From the NCBI RefSeq assembly GCF_001425005.1, contig NZ_LMDB01000005.1, forward strand, positions 59,675 through 123,674: a stretch of DNA of 64,000 bases, in the 5' to 3' direction. The notes under the pieces are model-generated. The model made no database searches and had not been told where the DNA came from. It saw only the letters and a program-made list of their open reading frames with translations. This stretch comes from Duganella sp. Root336D2 (GTDB lineage Bacteria > Pseudomonadota > Gammaproteobacteria > Burkholderiales > Burkholderiaceae_D). The number at the start of each line of letters is the position of its first letter. Positions within the stretch are counted from its first letter, which is position 1. Shown piece after piece: positions 42,814 to 51,333 of the stretch. Both the position numbers and the translations under genes were made by a program.

Positions 42814-43539
42814 ATGTTACGTTCTCGTCTTGCGCCACTGTGTCTGCTGCTTGCCTTGAGCCCTGCAGCAGTTGCCGGCCAGGGTGAGATGGTCTTCATC
42901 GCGGCGACCAATCACAATATGCCCCTGTCCCGTTTCCAGGACGGGGACCTGGCCGATGGCCTGCTCAAGGACCTGGGCGACAGCATTGCGCAGCGAATGG
43001 GGCTGCAGGCCCGCTATCTCAGCGTTCCGGCCAAGCGCGTCTCCGAATACCTGGTGAGCGGCCGTGCCGATGGCGTTTGCTATGTGCTGCCGCGCTGGCT
43101 GCCCGGCCCATTCAACTGGAGCCAGCCCTTGATGCCCGATTCGGGCGTGCTGGTTTCACGACCCGAAGCTCCTCCGGTCCGGGCCCTGTCCGACCTGGCG
43201 AACAAACCGGTGGGCACGGTGCTTGGATATTCGTACTCGATGATCGATGCGGCGCTGGGCCGTGCTTTTGTGCGCGAAGATGCGCCTTCGATGGAACTGA
43301 ATATCTCGAAAATCCAGCATGGGCGCATGCAATACGCAATCATGGGACGCATGACGGCCGAATACCTGATGCACTCCGAGCCGCAGCACAAGCTGCGCAT
43401 CGATTTTGAGTTCGACCCGTTCAAGGCGCAGTGCGCGTTTTCGCAGAAATCCGCGATCCCTTTCCGCGAGGTCCAGCGTGCCATCGGCAGCCTGGTTTCC
43501 GACGGCACCGTCGACCGGCTGCTGCACCGCTATCGATAA
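42814..43539 (+). CDS. Periplasmic solute-binding-like protein
   Basis: 241 residues. Signal peptide (LCLLLALSPAAVAG) and a type 3 extracellular solute-binding fold: DGDLADGLLKDLGDSIAQRM, VPAKRVSEYLVSGRADGVCY, FNWSQPLMPDSGVLVSRPE, and FAQ-like end REVQRAIGSLVSDGTVDRLL. No transporter membrane genes are nearby, so it may be an orphan sensor or binding protein. The ligand cannot be predicted. Confidence 0.8.
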   Translation: MLRSRLAPLCLLLALSPAAVAGQGEMVFIAATNHNMPLSRFQDGDLADGLLKDLGDSIAQRMGLQARYLSVPAKRVSEYLVSGRADGVCYVLPRWLPGPFNWSQPLMPDSGVLVSRPEAPPVRALSDLANKPVGTVLGYSYSMIDAALGRAFVREDAPSMELNISKIQHGRMQYAIMGRMTAEYLMHSEPQHKLRIDFEFDPFKAQCAFSQKSAIPFREVQRAIGSLVSDGTVDRLLHRYR

Positions 43540-43557
43540 TTGCTATAATTCGGCTTC

Positions 43558-43878
43558 ATGAATATCCGGCGCGTCCTCGTTATCCTGCTGTTGTTAGTGC
43601 TGCCGCTCCAGGCGACCCTGGCGGCAACGGATAGCTGCTGCCTGAAAATCAAGGTGTCGCAGCTCGACGAACATGTTGCCGCCGCGGCCGATGCGCAGGG
43701 TACGGACAGTGCCTGCTGCACGCAGTGCGACTTCTGCCACCATTCCCACGCGCCGTTTGTTGCCAACCTGGCCGACATGCGGCAGCAAGTCGAGTCGATT
43801 GCCCCGATGGCTTCAACTGAGCCCCCTATCTATTCCTTCATTCCGGACATTCCTCCGCGTCCCGACAGGCTCCGCTGA
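43558..43878 (+). CDS. Small Cys/His-rich exported protein leading the czc-type operon
   Basis: 106 residues. Signal peptide (VLVILLLLVLPLQATLAA), then a metal-site-like cluster: DSCCLKIK, DSACCTQCDFCHHSHAPF (seven Cys and three His in all). The C-terminus is Pro-rich. It starts 18 bp after the previous stop and ends 54 bp before czcC. The Cys/His content and position suggest a periplasmic metal chaperone or sensor for the efflux pump. No family is recognised with confidence. Confidence 0.7.
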   Translation: MNIRRVLVILLLLVLPLQATLAATDSCCLKIKVSQLDEHVAAAADAQGTDSACCTQCDFCHHSHAPFVANLADMRQQVESIAPMASTEPPIYSFIPDIPPRPDRLR

Positions 43879-43932
43879 TTGATCCGGCTGCCGCATGCAG
43901 CCGTTCCCCATCAATCATCAAGGAGCAAAATT

Positions 43933-45162
43933 GTGAAAGCTATTTGCGTGCCTTTGCTGGCGGCTATTTGCCTGGCCCCGGCATGGGCGCAACCATCATT
44001 GACGCTTGCCGAAGCACTGGAACGTGCGCGGCAAAGCAATCCCGAGCTGCAAGCGCTGGGACTGGAAGTTTCTGCCGTCGACGCAGCCGGACGCCAGGCG
44101 TCGCTGTTGCCCAATCCTTCGCTGGACTACCTGCGCGAAGGGAAAACCAGCGAAGGCGGATCTTCGACCGTCCAGCTATCGATCCCGCTTGAACTGGGCG
44201 GCAAGCGCGCCGCGCGCATGGCGGCGGCGCAGGCCGGCAGCCGTGCGGCGACTCTGGACCTGGCCGTTGGCCGGGCGCGGATCGAGGCGGAAGTTGTCGC
44301 CGCCTACCATCAAACTTATCTCGCCCAGCAGCATCTCGCCCTGGCGGCGCAGGTCAGTGAAAGCGGACGCCGTTCCAGCGACGCGGCGGCACGGCGCGTA
44401 TTGGCGGGCAAAGTCTCCCCAGTCGAAGAGGCGCGGGCGCGGGTGGCGGAAGCCAACTGGCGCATGGAAGGCGTGACCGCCCAGCGTGAATTGGACGAAG
44501 CACGCATCAAGCTGGCCAGCCTGCTTGGCAACACGGGCAGCGAAATCGGGGCGCTGGCCGCGCCCGCAACGCCGGCCGAAGCCGGCCCGCACGGTGCGCA
44601 GCTTGAAGACCTTATCGCTTCCGCCCCTGCAATCGAGCGGGCCGTCGCGGAAGTCGACGCAGGCGCGGCATCACTGCGCATGGAGCGCGCCGCCCGCATG
44701 CCCGATGTTGCGCTGATCGTCGGCAGCAAGCGCAGCGAGGGACCCGAGCGCGATCGCGTGCGGCAGAACATCATCGGCTTGTCCGTACCGCTGCCGCTTT
44801 TCAACCGCAACCAGGGTGCGACCCTGGCAGCCGAGCGCCGCACTGACAAGGCCCGCTCGGAGCTGGAAGCCACTCGCCAGCGCGTTCGGGCGGAGGCGCT
44901 GCAGGCCCATGCGCGCATGCAATCGGCCATGCAGCAGGAGCGCCTGGTGCGCGAGGACGTGCTGCCCGGCGCCCAATATGCAGCCGATGCGGCGATGAAA
45001 GGCTTTGAGGCCGGCAAATTCAATTACGTTGAAGTGCTTGATGCACAGCGTACCTGGGTGCAGGCGCAGGGCCAGCACCTGCGGGCTATTTCAGACTTCT
45101 ACCGGGCCCGGGCCGACCTGGCAAAACTGGTTGGCAACCTGGACTCCAAGGATTCAAAATGA
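43933..45162 (+). CDS. czcC: CzcC-type outer-membrane efflux channel
   Basis: 409 residues from GTG 43933, chosen for its AAGGAG site and proper signal peptide (PLLAAICLAPAWAQ). TolC-family repeats: LTLAEALERARQSNPELQAL, LPNPSLDYLREGKTSEGGSS and, in the second half, RVRAEALQAHARMQSAMQQE with KGFEAGKFNYVEVLDAQRTW. It forms the outer-membrane exit for the RND pump. Its stop overlaps the czcB start. Confidence 0.92.
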   Translation: MKAICVPLLAAICLAPAWAQPSLTLAEALERARQSNPELQALGLEVSAVDAAGRQASLLPNPSLDYLREGKTSEGGSSTVQLSIPLELGGKRAARMAAAQAGSRAATLDLAVGRARIEAEVVAAYHQTYLAQQHLALAAQVSESGRRSSDAAARRVLAGKVSPVEEARARVAEANWRMEGVTAQRELDEARIKLASLLGNTGSEIGALAAPATPAEAGPHGAQLEDLIASAPAIERAVAEVDAGAASLRMERAARMPDVALIVGSKRSEGPERDRVRQNIIGLSVPLPLFNRNQGATLAAERRTDKARSELEATRQRVRAEALQAHARMQSAMQQERLVREDVLPGAQYAADAAMKGFEAGKFNYVEVLDAQRTWVQAQGQHLRAISDFYRARADLAKLVGNLDSKDSK

Positions 45163-46352
45163 ACAAGCGTCAGAAAATTACTATTGCGGCCATGGTGGCC
45201 GTTGCCGCCCTGTTTGCGGGCGGCGTTTTGGGCTGGGAGCGCATCGCCCCGGCTGCGAAGGCCGATGCCGAGGCCAGCGAACATCACGACGAACACCCGG
45301 CCGGCGGCGCTGCCGGCGGCACGCAGCCAATTCCGTTCACCGATGCGCAGGTCGCCGCGGCCGATATCAAGGTGCGCACCGCCGGCGCCGCGCGGCTTGA
45401 AACCTTCGTTCGCCTTCCGGGCGAAGTCAAACTGAACGAAGACCGCACCGCCCACGTCACGCCGCGCGTCGACGGTATCGTGCAGGAAGTGCTGGCCAAT
45501 CTTGGCCAGCAGGTACGCAAGGGCGAACTGCTGGCAGTCGTCGCCAGCGCCGACGTGTCGGAGCAACGCAGCAGCCTGGCCGCGGCCGAAAAGCGCGCAG
45601 CGCTTGCGCGTTCGGTCTATGAATCCGAAAAGAAGCTGTGGGAAGACAAGGTCTCTGCACGCCAGGACTACCTGAAGGCGGAGCAGGAATGGCATGAAGC
45701 CAGCATCGCCGTGCAGAACGCGCGCCAGAAGCTGGTGGCGATCGGTGCCAGCGGCTCAGGCAAGGGCCCGTTCAACCGTCTGGAAATACGCGCACCTTTC
45801 GATGGCCTGATCGTCGACAAACATATTGCCGTCGGTGAGGCGATTGGTGCGGAAACCAAGATCTTCACCGTTTCCGACCTGCGCCAGGTCTGGGCGGAAG
45901 TCGTGGTGCCTGCGAAGGACCTCGAGATCGTCAAGGTCGGCACGGACGCCGTGCTGCATTCGGCTGCCTCCGGTGCCGCAGTCAATGGCAAGGTGAGTTT
46001 CGTCAGTGCCATGATCGGCGAACAAACGCGTGCCGCGCGGGCCCGCGTGGTGCTGGAGAATCCGCAGCTGGCCTGGCGTCCCGGCCTGTTCGTTGACGTG
46101 GACGTGGTCACCGGCTCGGCTGAAGTGGCGGTCGCCGTGGAAAAAGAAGCGCTGCAAGTGCTGAACGGCACGCAGGTCGTCTTCCAGCGTGATGGCCAGG
46201 CGTTCACGCCGGTGCCGGTCACGGTCGGCCGCTCCGATGGCAAGCTGGTGGAACTCACTTCGGGCCTGCGCAAGGATTCCAGGTACGCCGCCGCTCACAG
46301 CTTCACCGTCAAGGCGGAGCAGGGCAAGGGCACAGCCGAGCATGAAGATTAA
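45159..46352 (+). CDS. czcB: CzcB-type periplasmic adaptor of an RND metal pump
   Basis: 397 residues, membrane-fusion protein. N-terminal anchor (ITIAAMVAVAALFAGGVLGW) and a His/Glu-rich patch (EASEHHDEHPAGG) that may bind metal. Then VTPRVDGIVQEVLANLGQQV, a coiled-coil hairpin (SSLAAAEKRAALARSVYESE), FNRLEIRAPFDGLIVDKHIA and the distal barrel RPGLFVDVDVVTGSAEVAVA. It links CzcA to CzcC. Overlaps czcC by 4 bp; czcA follows after 9 bp. Confidence 0.93.
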   Translation: MNKRQKITIAAMVAVAALFAGGVLGWERIAPAAKADAEASEHHDEHPAGGAAGGTQPIPFTDAQVAAADIKVRTAGAARLETFVRLPGEVKLNEDRTAHVTPRVDGIVQEVLANLGQQVRKGELLAVVASADVSEQRSSLAAAEKRAALARSVYESEKKLWEDKVSARQDYLKAEQEWHEASIAVQNARQKLVAIGASGSGKGPFNRLEIRAPFDGLIVDKHIAVGEAIGAETKIFTVSDLRQVWAEVVVPAKDLEIVKVGTDAVLHSAASGAAVNGKVSFVSAMIGEQTRAARARVVLENPQLAWRPGLFVDVDVVTGSAEVAVAVEKEALQVLNGTQVVFQRDGQAFTPVPVTVGRSDGKLVELTSGLRKDSRYAAAHSFTVKAEQGKGTAEHED

Positions 46353-46361
46353 GGAGCCGCC

Positions 46362-49300
46362 ATGTTAAGCAGAATTATCCAGGCTTGCATAGGCCACCGC
46401 TGGCTGGTCATGTTCGCGGTATTGGCCATGGCCGTGCTGGGCGCGCTGAATTACAAGAAGCTGCCGATTGACGCTGTGCCGGACATTACCAACGTCCAGG
46501 TGCAGATCAACACCGCTGCCGCCGGCTACTCGCCGCTGGAAGTGGAACAGCGCATCACCTTCCCGATCGAATCGCTGATGGCCGGCCTGCCGCGCCTCGA
46601 GCAGACCAGGTCTTTATCGCGCTATGGACTGTCGCAGATCACGGTCGTATTCAAGGATGGCACCGACATCCACTTCGCCCGCCAGTTGATCAGCCAGCGC
46701 ATCCAGGACGCGCGCGGCCAGCTTCCAGTGGGCTTGACGCCGACCATGAGTCCCATTGCCACCGGTCTGTCCGAGATCTACCTGTGGACGGTGGATGCAG
46801 CGCCGGATGCGCGCAAGCCTGACGGCACACTTTACACGCCGACCGACCTGCGTGAAATCCAGGACTGGATCATCAAGCCGCAACTGCGCAATGTACCCGG
46901 CGTCACCGAGATCAACTCGATCGGCGGCTACGACAAGGAATACCTGGTCGCACCGACTCCCGCCAAACTGGCGTCGTATGGCCTGAACCTGTCGGACGTG
47001 GTGACGGCGCTGGAACGCAATAACGGCAACGTCGGCGCAGGCTATATCGAGAAAGAGGGCGAACAGTACCTGCTGCGCGCCCCGGGCCAGCTCAAGTCCG
47101 TGGCCGACATCGGCAATATCGTGGTCTCCACCATCGACGGCGTGGCCGTGCGCGTCGCCGACATTGCAACGGTGGGTGTTGGTGCGGAACTGCGCACCGG
47201 AGCCGCCACCCGCAACGGGCGCGAGGTGGTGCTCGGCACCGTCTTCATGCTGATCGGCGAAAACAGCCGCGCTGTGGCGCTTGCAGTCGACAAGAAGATG
47301 GTCGACATCAACCGCAGCCTGCCGGCCGGCGTTTCGGCCACGCCGGTGTACAACCGCACGGTGCTGGTCGAGAAAGCAATCGACACCGTCAAGCGCAACC
47401 TGCTGGAAGGCGCGGTGCTGGTGATCGGCGTGCTGTTCCTCTTTCTCGGCAACCTGCGCGCTGCGCTGATCACGGCGATGGTGATCCCGCTGTCGATGCT
47501 GTTTACCTTCACCGGCATGGTGGCCAACAACGTCAGCGCCAACCTGCTTAGCCTTGGTGCACTCGATTTCGGCATCATTGTCGATGGCGCCGTGGTGATC
47601 GTGGAGAACTGCGTACGACGCCTGGCGCATGCGCAGCAGCAGGCGGGGCGGACCCTGACGCGCGAAGAGCGCTTTGCGGAAGTCTTTGCCGCCGCCCACG
47701 AGGCGCGCAGGCCGCTGCTGTTTGGGCAGTTGATCATCATGATCGTGTACCTGCCGATCTTCGTGCTCTCCGGGATCGAAGGCAAGATGTTCCACCCGAT
47801 GGCCTTCACCGTCGTCACGGCTTTGCTGGGTGCGATGCTGCTGTCGATAACCTTCGTGCCCGCTGCCGTGGCGCTATTCATGAACAAACCGGTGAGTGAG
47901 GAAGAAGGGCGCCTGATGCTGGCAGCCAAACGCCGCTACGGCGAACTGCTCGACTACGTGATGGCCAACCGCCCGGTCGTCTTTACCGCCGCCGGCCTGG
48001 TGCTTGCCCTGTCCGTGCTGCTGGCAACGCGCTTGGGCACCGAGTTCGTGCCCAACCTGAACGAAGGCGATTTCGCTGTGCTGACCGTGCGCATTCCCGG
48101 CACCGGCTTGGGACAATCGGTGCAGATGCAGCAGCAGATTGAAAAAACGCTGGTGGCGAAGTTCCCCGAAATTGCCAACGTCTTTGCCCGTACCGGTACG
48201 GCGGAAATCGCATCGGACCCTATGCCGCCAAGCATTTCGGACGGCTACATCATGCTCAAGCCGGAGAAGGAATGGCCGAAGCCGAAGCGCAGCCGCGAAG
48301 AACTGCTGGCGGCAATCCGCGCCACGCTGGAGCAACTGCCGGGCAACAGCTATGAATTCAGCCAGCCGATCCAGCTGCGCGTGAACGAACTGATTTCCGG
48401 CGTGCGCAGCGACGTAGCGGTCAAGGTATTCGGCGACGACCTTGACGTGCTGAACGCAAAAGCCACCGAAATCGGCGCGATCCTCAACAGGATTCCAGGC
48501 GCCTCCGGGGTCAAGGTCGAACAGACCAGCGGCCTGCCGATGCTGCAGATTCAGGTCGACCGCGAACGCGCCGCGCGTCTTGGGCTGAACATCGCCGAGG
48601 TGCAGGAGCTGATCGCCACTGCCACAGCCGGCCGCGAAGCCGGCGCCATGTTCGAAGGCGACCGCCGTTTCGACATCGTGGTGCGGCTGCCGGAAACGCT
48701 GCGCTCGGACATCGAACTGCTCAAGCGCCTGCCGGTGCCGTTGCCGAAGAAGGATGGCGCGCGGCCAGCTTACGTCACGCTGGCCGAAATCGCCAGCTTC
48801 GACACGGCGCCGGGCCCGAACCAGCTAAGCCGCGAGCAGGGCAAGCGCCGCGTGGTGGTCACGGTCAATATGCAGGACCGCGATATCGGCTCCTTCGTCG
48901 AAGAAGCGCAGCAAGCGATCCTGAAAGGCGTGAAGCTGCCGGCCGGCTACTGGCTGGCCTGGGGGGGGCAGTTTGAAAACCTGCAGAATGCCGCGCAACG
49001 CCTGAAGGTGGTGGTACCGGCATCGCTCGCGCTGGTGTTTGCGCTGCTGTTCCTAATGTTTAACAATGCACGCGATGGCGCGCTGGTGTTCACCGGCATT
49101 CCGTTTGCGCTGACAGGCGGCATTTTCGCACTCTGGATGCGCGGCATTCCGATGTCGATATCGGCAGCCGTCGGCTTTATCGCATTGTCCGGCGTCGCGG
49201 TGCTGAATGGGTTGGTGATGATTTCCTTCATCCGCAGCTTGCGCGAGCAGGGGCAGCCGCTGGCCGATGCGGTACGCAACGGCGCACTGGTGCGCTTGCG

Positions 49301-49529
49301 GCCCGTGTTGATGACGTCCCTGGTGGCATCGCTTGGATTCGTGCCGATGGCGATTGCCACCGGCACCGGCGCCGAAGTCCAGCGCCCGCTGGCGACTGTG
49401 GTGATTGGCGGCGTGCTGTCTTCCACTGCGCTGACGCTGCTGCTATTGCCCTTGCTGTACCGCCTGGCATACGTCCGCAAAGAGGAAGTCAGCCCTGCCG
49501 CGCCAGCCGCTCTCGCAGGAATTCAATAA
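46362..49529 (+). CDS. czcA: CzcA-type heavy-metal RND transporter
   Basis: 1055 residues, full-length HME-RND pump. The proton-relay motif DFGIIVDGAVVIVEN places Asp402, Asp408 and Glu415 at the same residue numbers as in Cupriavidus CzcA; this HME1 signature marks divalent cation pumps (Co/Zn/Cd) rather than Cu/Ag CusA. N-terminus MLSRIIQACIGHRWLVMFAV and PIDAVPDITNVQVQINT are typical. Twelve membrane helices expected. No regulator gene adjoins the operon. The 3' end overlaps the opposing LysR remnant by 41 bp. Confidence 0.95.
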   Translation: MLSRIIQACIGHRWLVMFAVLAMAVLGALNYKKLPIDAVPDITNVQVQINTAAAGYSPLEVEQRITFPIESLMAGLPRLEQTRSLSRYGLSQITVVFKDGTDIHFARQLISQRIQDARGQLPVGLTPTMSPIATGLSEIYLWTVDAAPDARKPDGTLYTPTDLREIQDWIIKPQLRNVPGVTEINSIGGYDKEYLVAPTPAKLASYGLNLSDVVTALERNNGNVGAGYIEKEGEQYLLRAPGQLKSVADIGNIVVSTIDGVAVRVADIATVGVGAELRTGAATRNGREVVLGTVFMLIGENSRAVALAVDKKMVDINRSLPAGVSATPVYNRTVLVEKAIDTVKRNLLEGAVLVIGVLFLFLGNLRAALITAMVIPLSMLFTFTGMVANNVSANLLSLGALDFGIIVDGAVVIVENCVRRLAHAQQQAGRTLTREERFAEVFAAAHEARRPLLFGQLIIMIVYLPIFVLSGIEGKMFHPMAFTVVTALLGAMLLSITFVPAAVALFMNKPVSEEEGRLMLAAKRRYGELLDYVMANRPVVFTAAGLVLALSVLLATRLGTEFVPNLNEGDFAVLTVRIPGTGLGQSVQMQQQIEKTLVAKFPEIANVFARTGTAEIASDPMPPSISDGYIMLKPEKEWPKPKRSREELLAAIRATLEQLPGNSYEFSQPIQLRVNELISGVRSDVAVKVFGDDLDVLNAKATEIGAILNRIPGASGVKVEQTSGLPMLQIQVDRERAARLGLNIAEVQELIATATAGREAGAMFEGDRRFDIVVRLPETLRSDIELLKRLPVPLPKKDGARPAYVTLAEIASFDTAPGPNQLSREQGKRRVVVTVNMQDRDIGSFVEEAQQAILKGVKLPAGYWLAWGGQFENLQNAAQRLKVVVPASLALVFALLFLMFNNARDGALVFTGIPFALTGGIFALWMRGIPMSISAAVGFIALSGVAVLNGLVMISFIRSLREQGQPLADAVRNGALVRLRPVLMTSLVASLGFVPMAIATGTGAEVQRPLATVVIGGVLSSTALTLLLLPLLYRLAYVRKEEVSPAAPAALAGIQ

Positions 49530-50307
49530 AGCGCTGCGTCTTGGCCGGCACCAGCCGGGTCTCGGTCAGGGCGTACGCCGGCGTCGGTTTGCCATGCCAT
49601 TGCGGCAGGACGCGTTGCAAGCGTCCTGCCGCAACATCGTCAGCAACGATTTCGTCCGGCAGCAGCAGGATCCCCATATCGAGCGTCGCCATGCGGCGTA
49701 TCAGGCCAACACTGTTGATGGCGAAGCGGCTGCCGACAGTGACAGGCACGCTTTGCTCGCCATCGAGCAGGGTCCAGGTACTGGACTTCACCAATCCCAG
49801 GCAGGAATGTGGCGCGAGGCTGGCCGCTTCGGACGGTTCGCCATGTTGCGCAAGGTAGCCGGGCGAGGCGTACAGCTTCGGCGTCAGCAGGGCAAGCTGG
49901 CGCGCGATCAGTTGTGAGTCCGCCAATTCACCCATGCGTATCGCTATGTCATATGGTTCGCTGACCAGGTCCACGCGGCGCGGCGTCAAGTCCAGGTCGA
50001 AGGTGATGCCGGGGTACAGTTGCGCGAATTCCGCAATCAGGGGCGCAAGATAGGTCTGTGCAAAATCCACCGGCAGTGAGGCGCGTAGTACGCCGGTCGG
50101 CTGCGCCAGCATGCCGCCCAGTTGTTCATACGCCAGGCGCGCTTCGTCGACGATGCGCTTGCAGCGTTCGAAATAGATTTGTCCCGCTTCCGTCAATTCG
50201 ATTTTGCGGGTCGTGCGATGCAGCAGCCGCAGGCCGATGGTCTTTTCGAGCGCGGCGATCCGGCGCGAAATCGTTGAATTCGGGATGCCCAGAACATCTC
50301 CGGCGCC
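49489..50307 (-). pseudogene. LysR-family regulator lacking its N-terminus
   Basis: The frame reads a normal LysR protein from the recognition helix on (LGIPNSTISRRIAALEKTIG, LLHRTTRKIELTEAGQIYFE, then the effector domain to RFIEFLRERLARQG). The first 30 or so residues (the start and first helix) are missing: upstream of GAGDVLGIP the sequence is the antisense of the neighbouring Old-Yellow-Enzyme remnant. The open frame continues to 50739 only because that antisense is open. A deletion at about 50300 therefore removed the start, the intergenic promoter and the start of the divergent gene. Confidence 0.8.
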
Positions 50308-51073
50308 GTGAGCAAACTGTTTGAAACCGTCCGCGTCGGCCGCTATACCCTGGCCAACCGCCTTGCCATAGGCCCAATGACGCGCAGCCGCGCACAGTTC
50401 GACGGCATGCCGGGCGAGCTCGCAGCGGAATACTATGCCCAGCGCGCCGACATGGGCCTGATCGTCACCGAGGGCACCCAGCCTTCGGAAGATGGCCAGG
50501 GTTATATGGCGACGCCCGGCATCCATACAGATGCCCACGCCGAGGGCTGGAAGAAGGTCGCGGATGCGGTGCACGCCAAAGGCGGCCGCCTGTTCATGCA
50601 GGATATTCGAGTGCCGCGCGCGCTCGGTACCGCCGAAGTACGACAGACAGTGGACGACTTCCGCATGGCCGCACGCCGTGCAATCGAAACCGGCGCCGAC
50701 GGCGTGGAAATCCACGGTGCCAATGCCTACCTGGTGCAACAGTTCCTTGCGCCGAGCGCGAATGTCCGTGACGACGAGTACGGGCCTGGCCTACCTGCAC
50801 ATCATGCATCAGGGCGATGAAGCGCTGCTGGCAGATATCCGCAGGTTGTGGAAGGGCACCCTGGTGTTGAATCGCCCTGGCCGCCCGCGCGAACAGATCG
50901 GCGCCGACGTCGAAGCCGGCCTGGCGGAGGTGGAGGCGTACGGCCAGATGGTACTTGCGAATCCGGACTTCGTTACCCGCCTCAAAACCAATGCGTCAAT
51001 TAACCCTGCCGACCGCAGCACTTTCTTCGGCGGCAACGCTACAGGGTACACCGACTATTCAACTCTGGATTAA
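50308..51073 (+). pseudogene. Old Yellow Enzyme (NemA-like alkene reductase), decayed
   Basis: The N-terminal part in one frame is clear (LFETVRVGRYTLANRLAIGP, MTRSRAQFDGMPGELAAEYY, GLIVTEGTQPSEDGQGY, GADGVEIHGANAYLVQQFLA). After GGRLFMQ at about 50604 the normal substrate-loop segment is missing and the frame resumes at VPRALGTAEV. After NVRDDEYG at about 50785 a second deletion with a frameshift leads into another frame, which ends correctly (EAYGQMVLANPDFVTRLKTN ... FFGGNATGYTDYSTLD). The original ATG is replaced by GTG at the junction with the LysR remnant. An FMN-dependent reductase is ruled out as a working product. Confidence 0.85.
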
Positions 51074-51333
51074 GGAAAGCAGGCAGCGATGCCAGTATTT
51101 CAAAAGTAGAGTGATTCCTCAAATTAAACACAAGTCATTGATTTTGAGCGACTTGCGTTTTCCCCATAGGGATAGGAGAGATTTTAACTGGATTAATTCT
51201 CTCCAATTGTCACAAACTCCTATCTAATTGCCATATACCCTTCACCAAATAATAAATATATATAAGCGAAACATCTCGTTACGAAGGATACACAGCTATA
51301 CTTCCGGGCTGAAAAAATTCCCGTGAGAAATAG
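51074..51333. other. AT-rich intergenic region before the two-partner secretion genes
   Basis: 260 bp, visibly richer in A/T than its surroundings, including ATAATAAATATATATAAG at about 51247-51264, a likely -10 region for the transporter gene. No gene, hairpin terminator or clear operator is seen. Such AT-rich leaders often attract H-NS/MvaT-type silencers; that is an inference. Confidence 0.5.
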
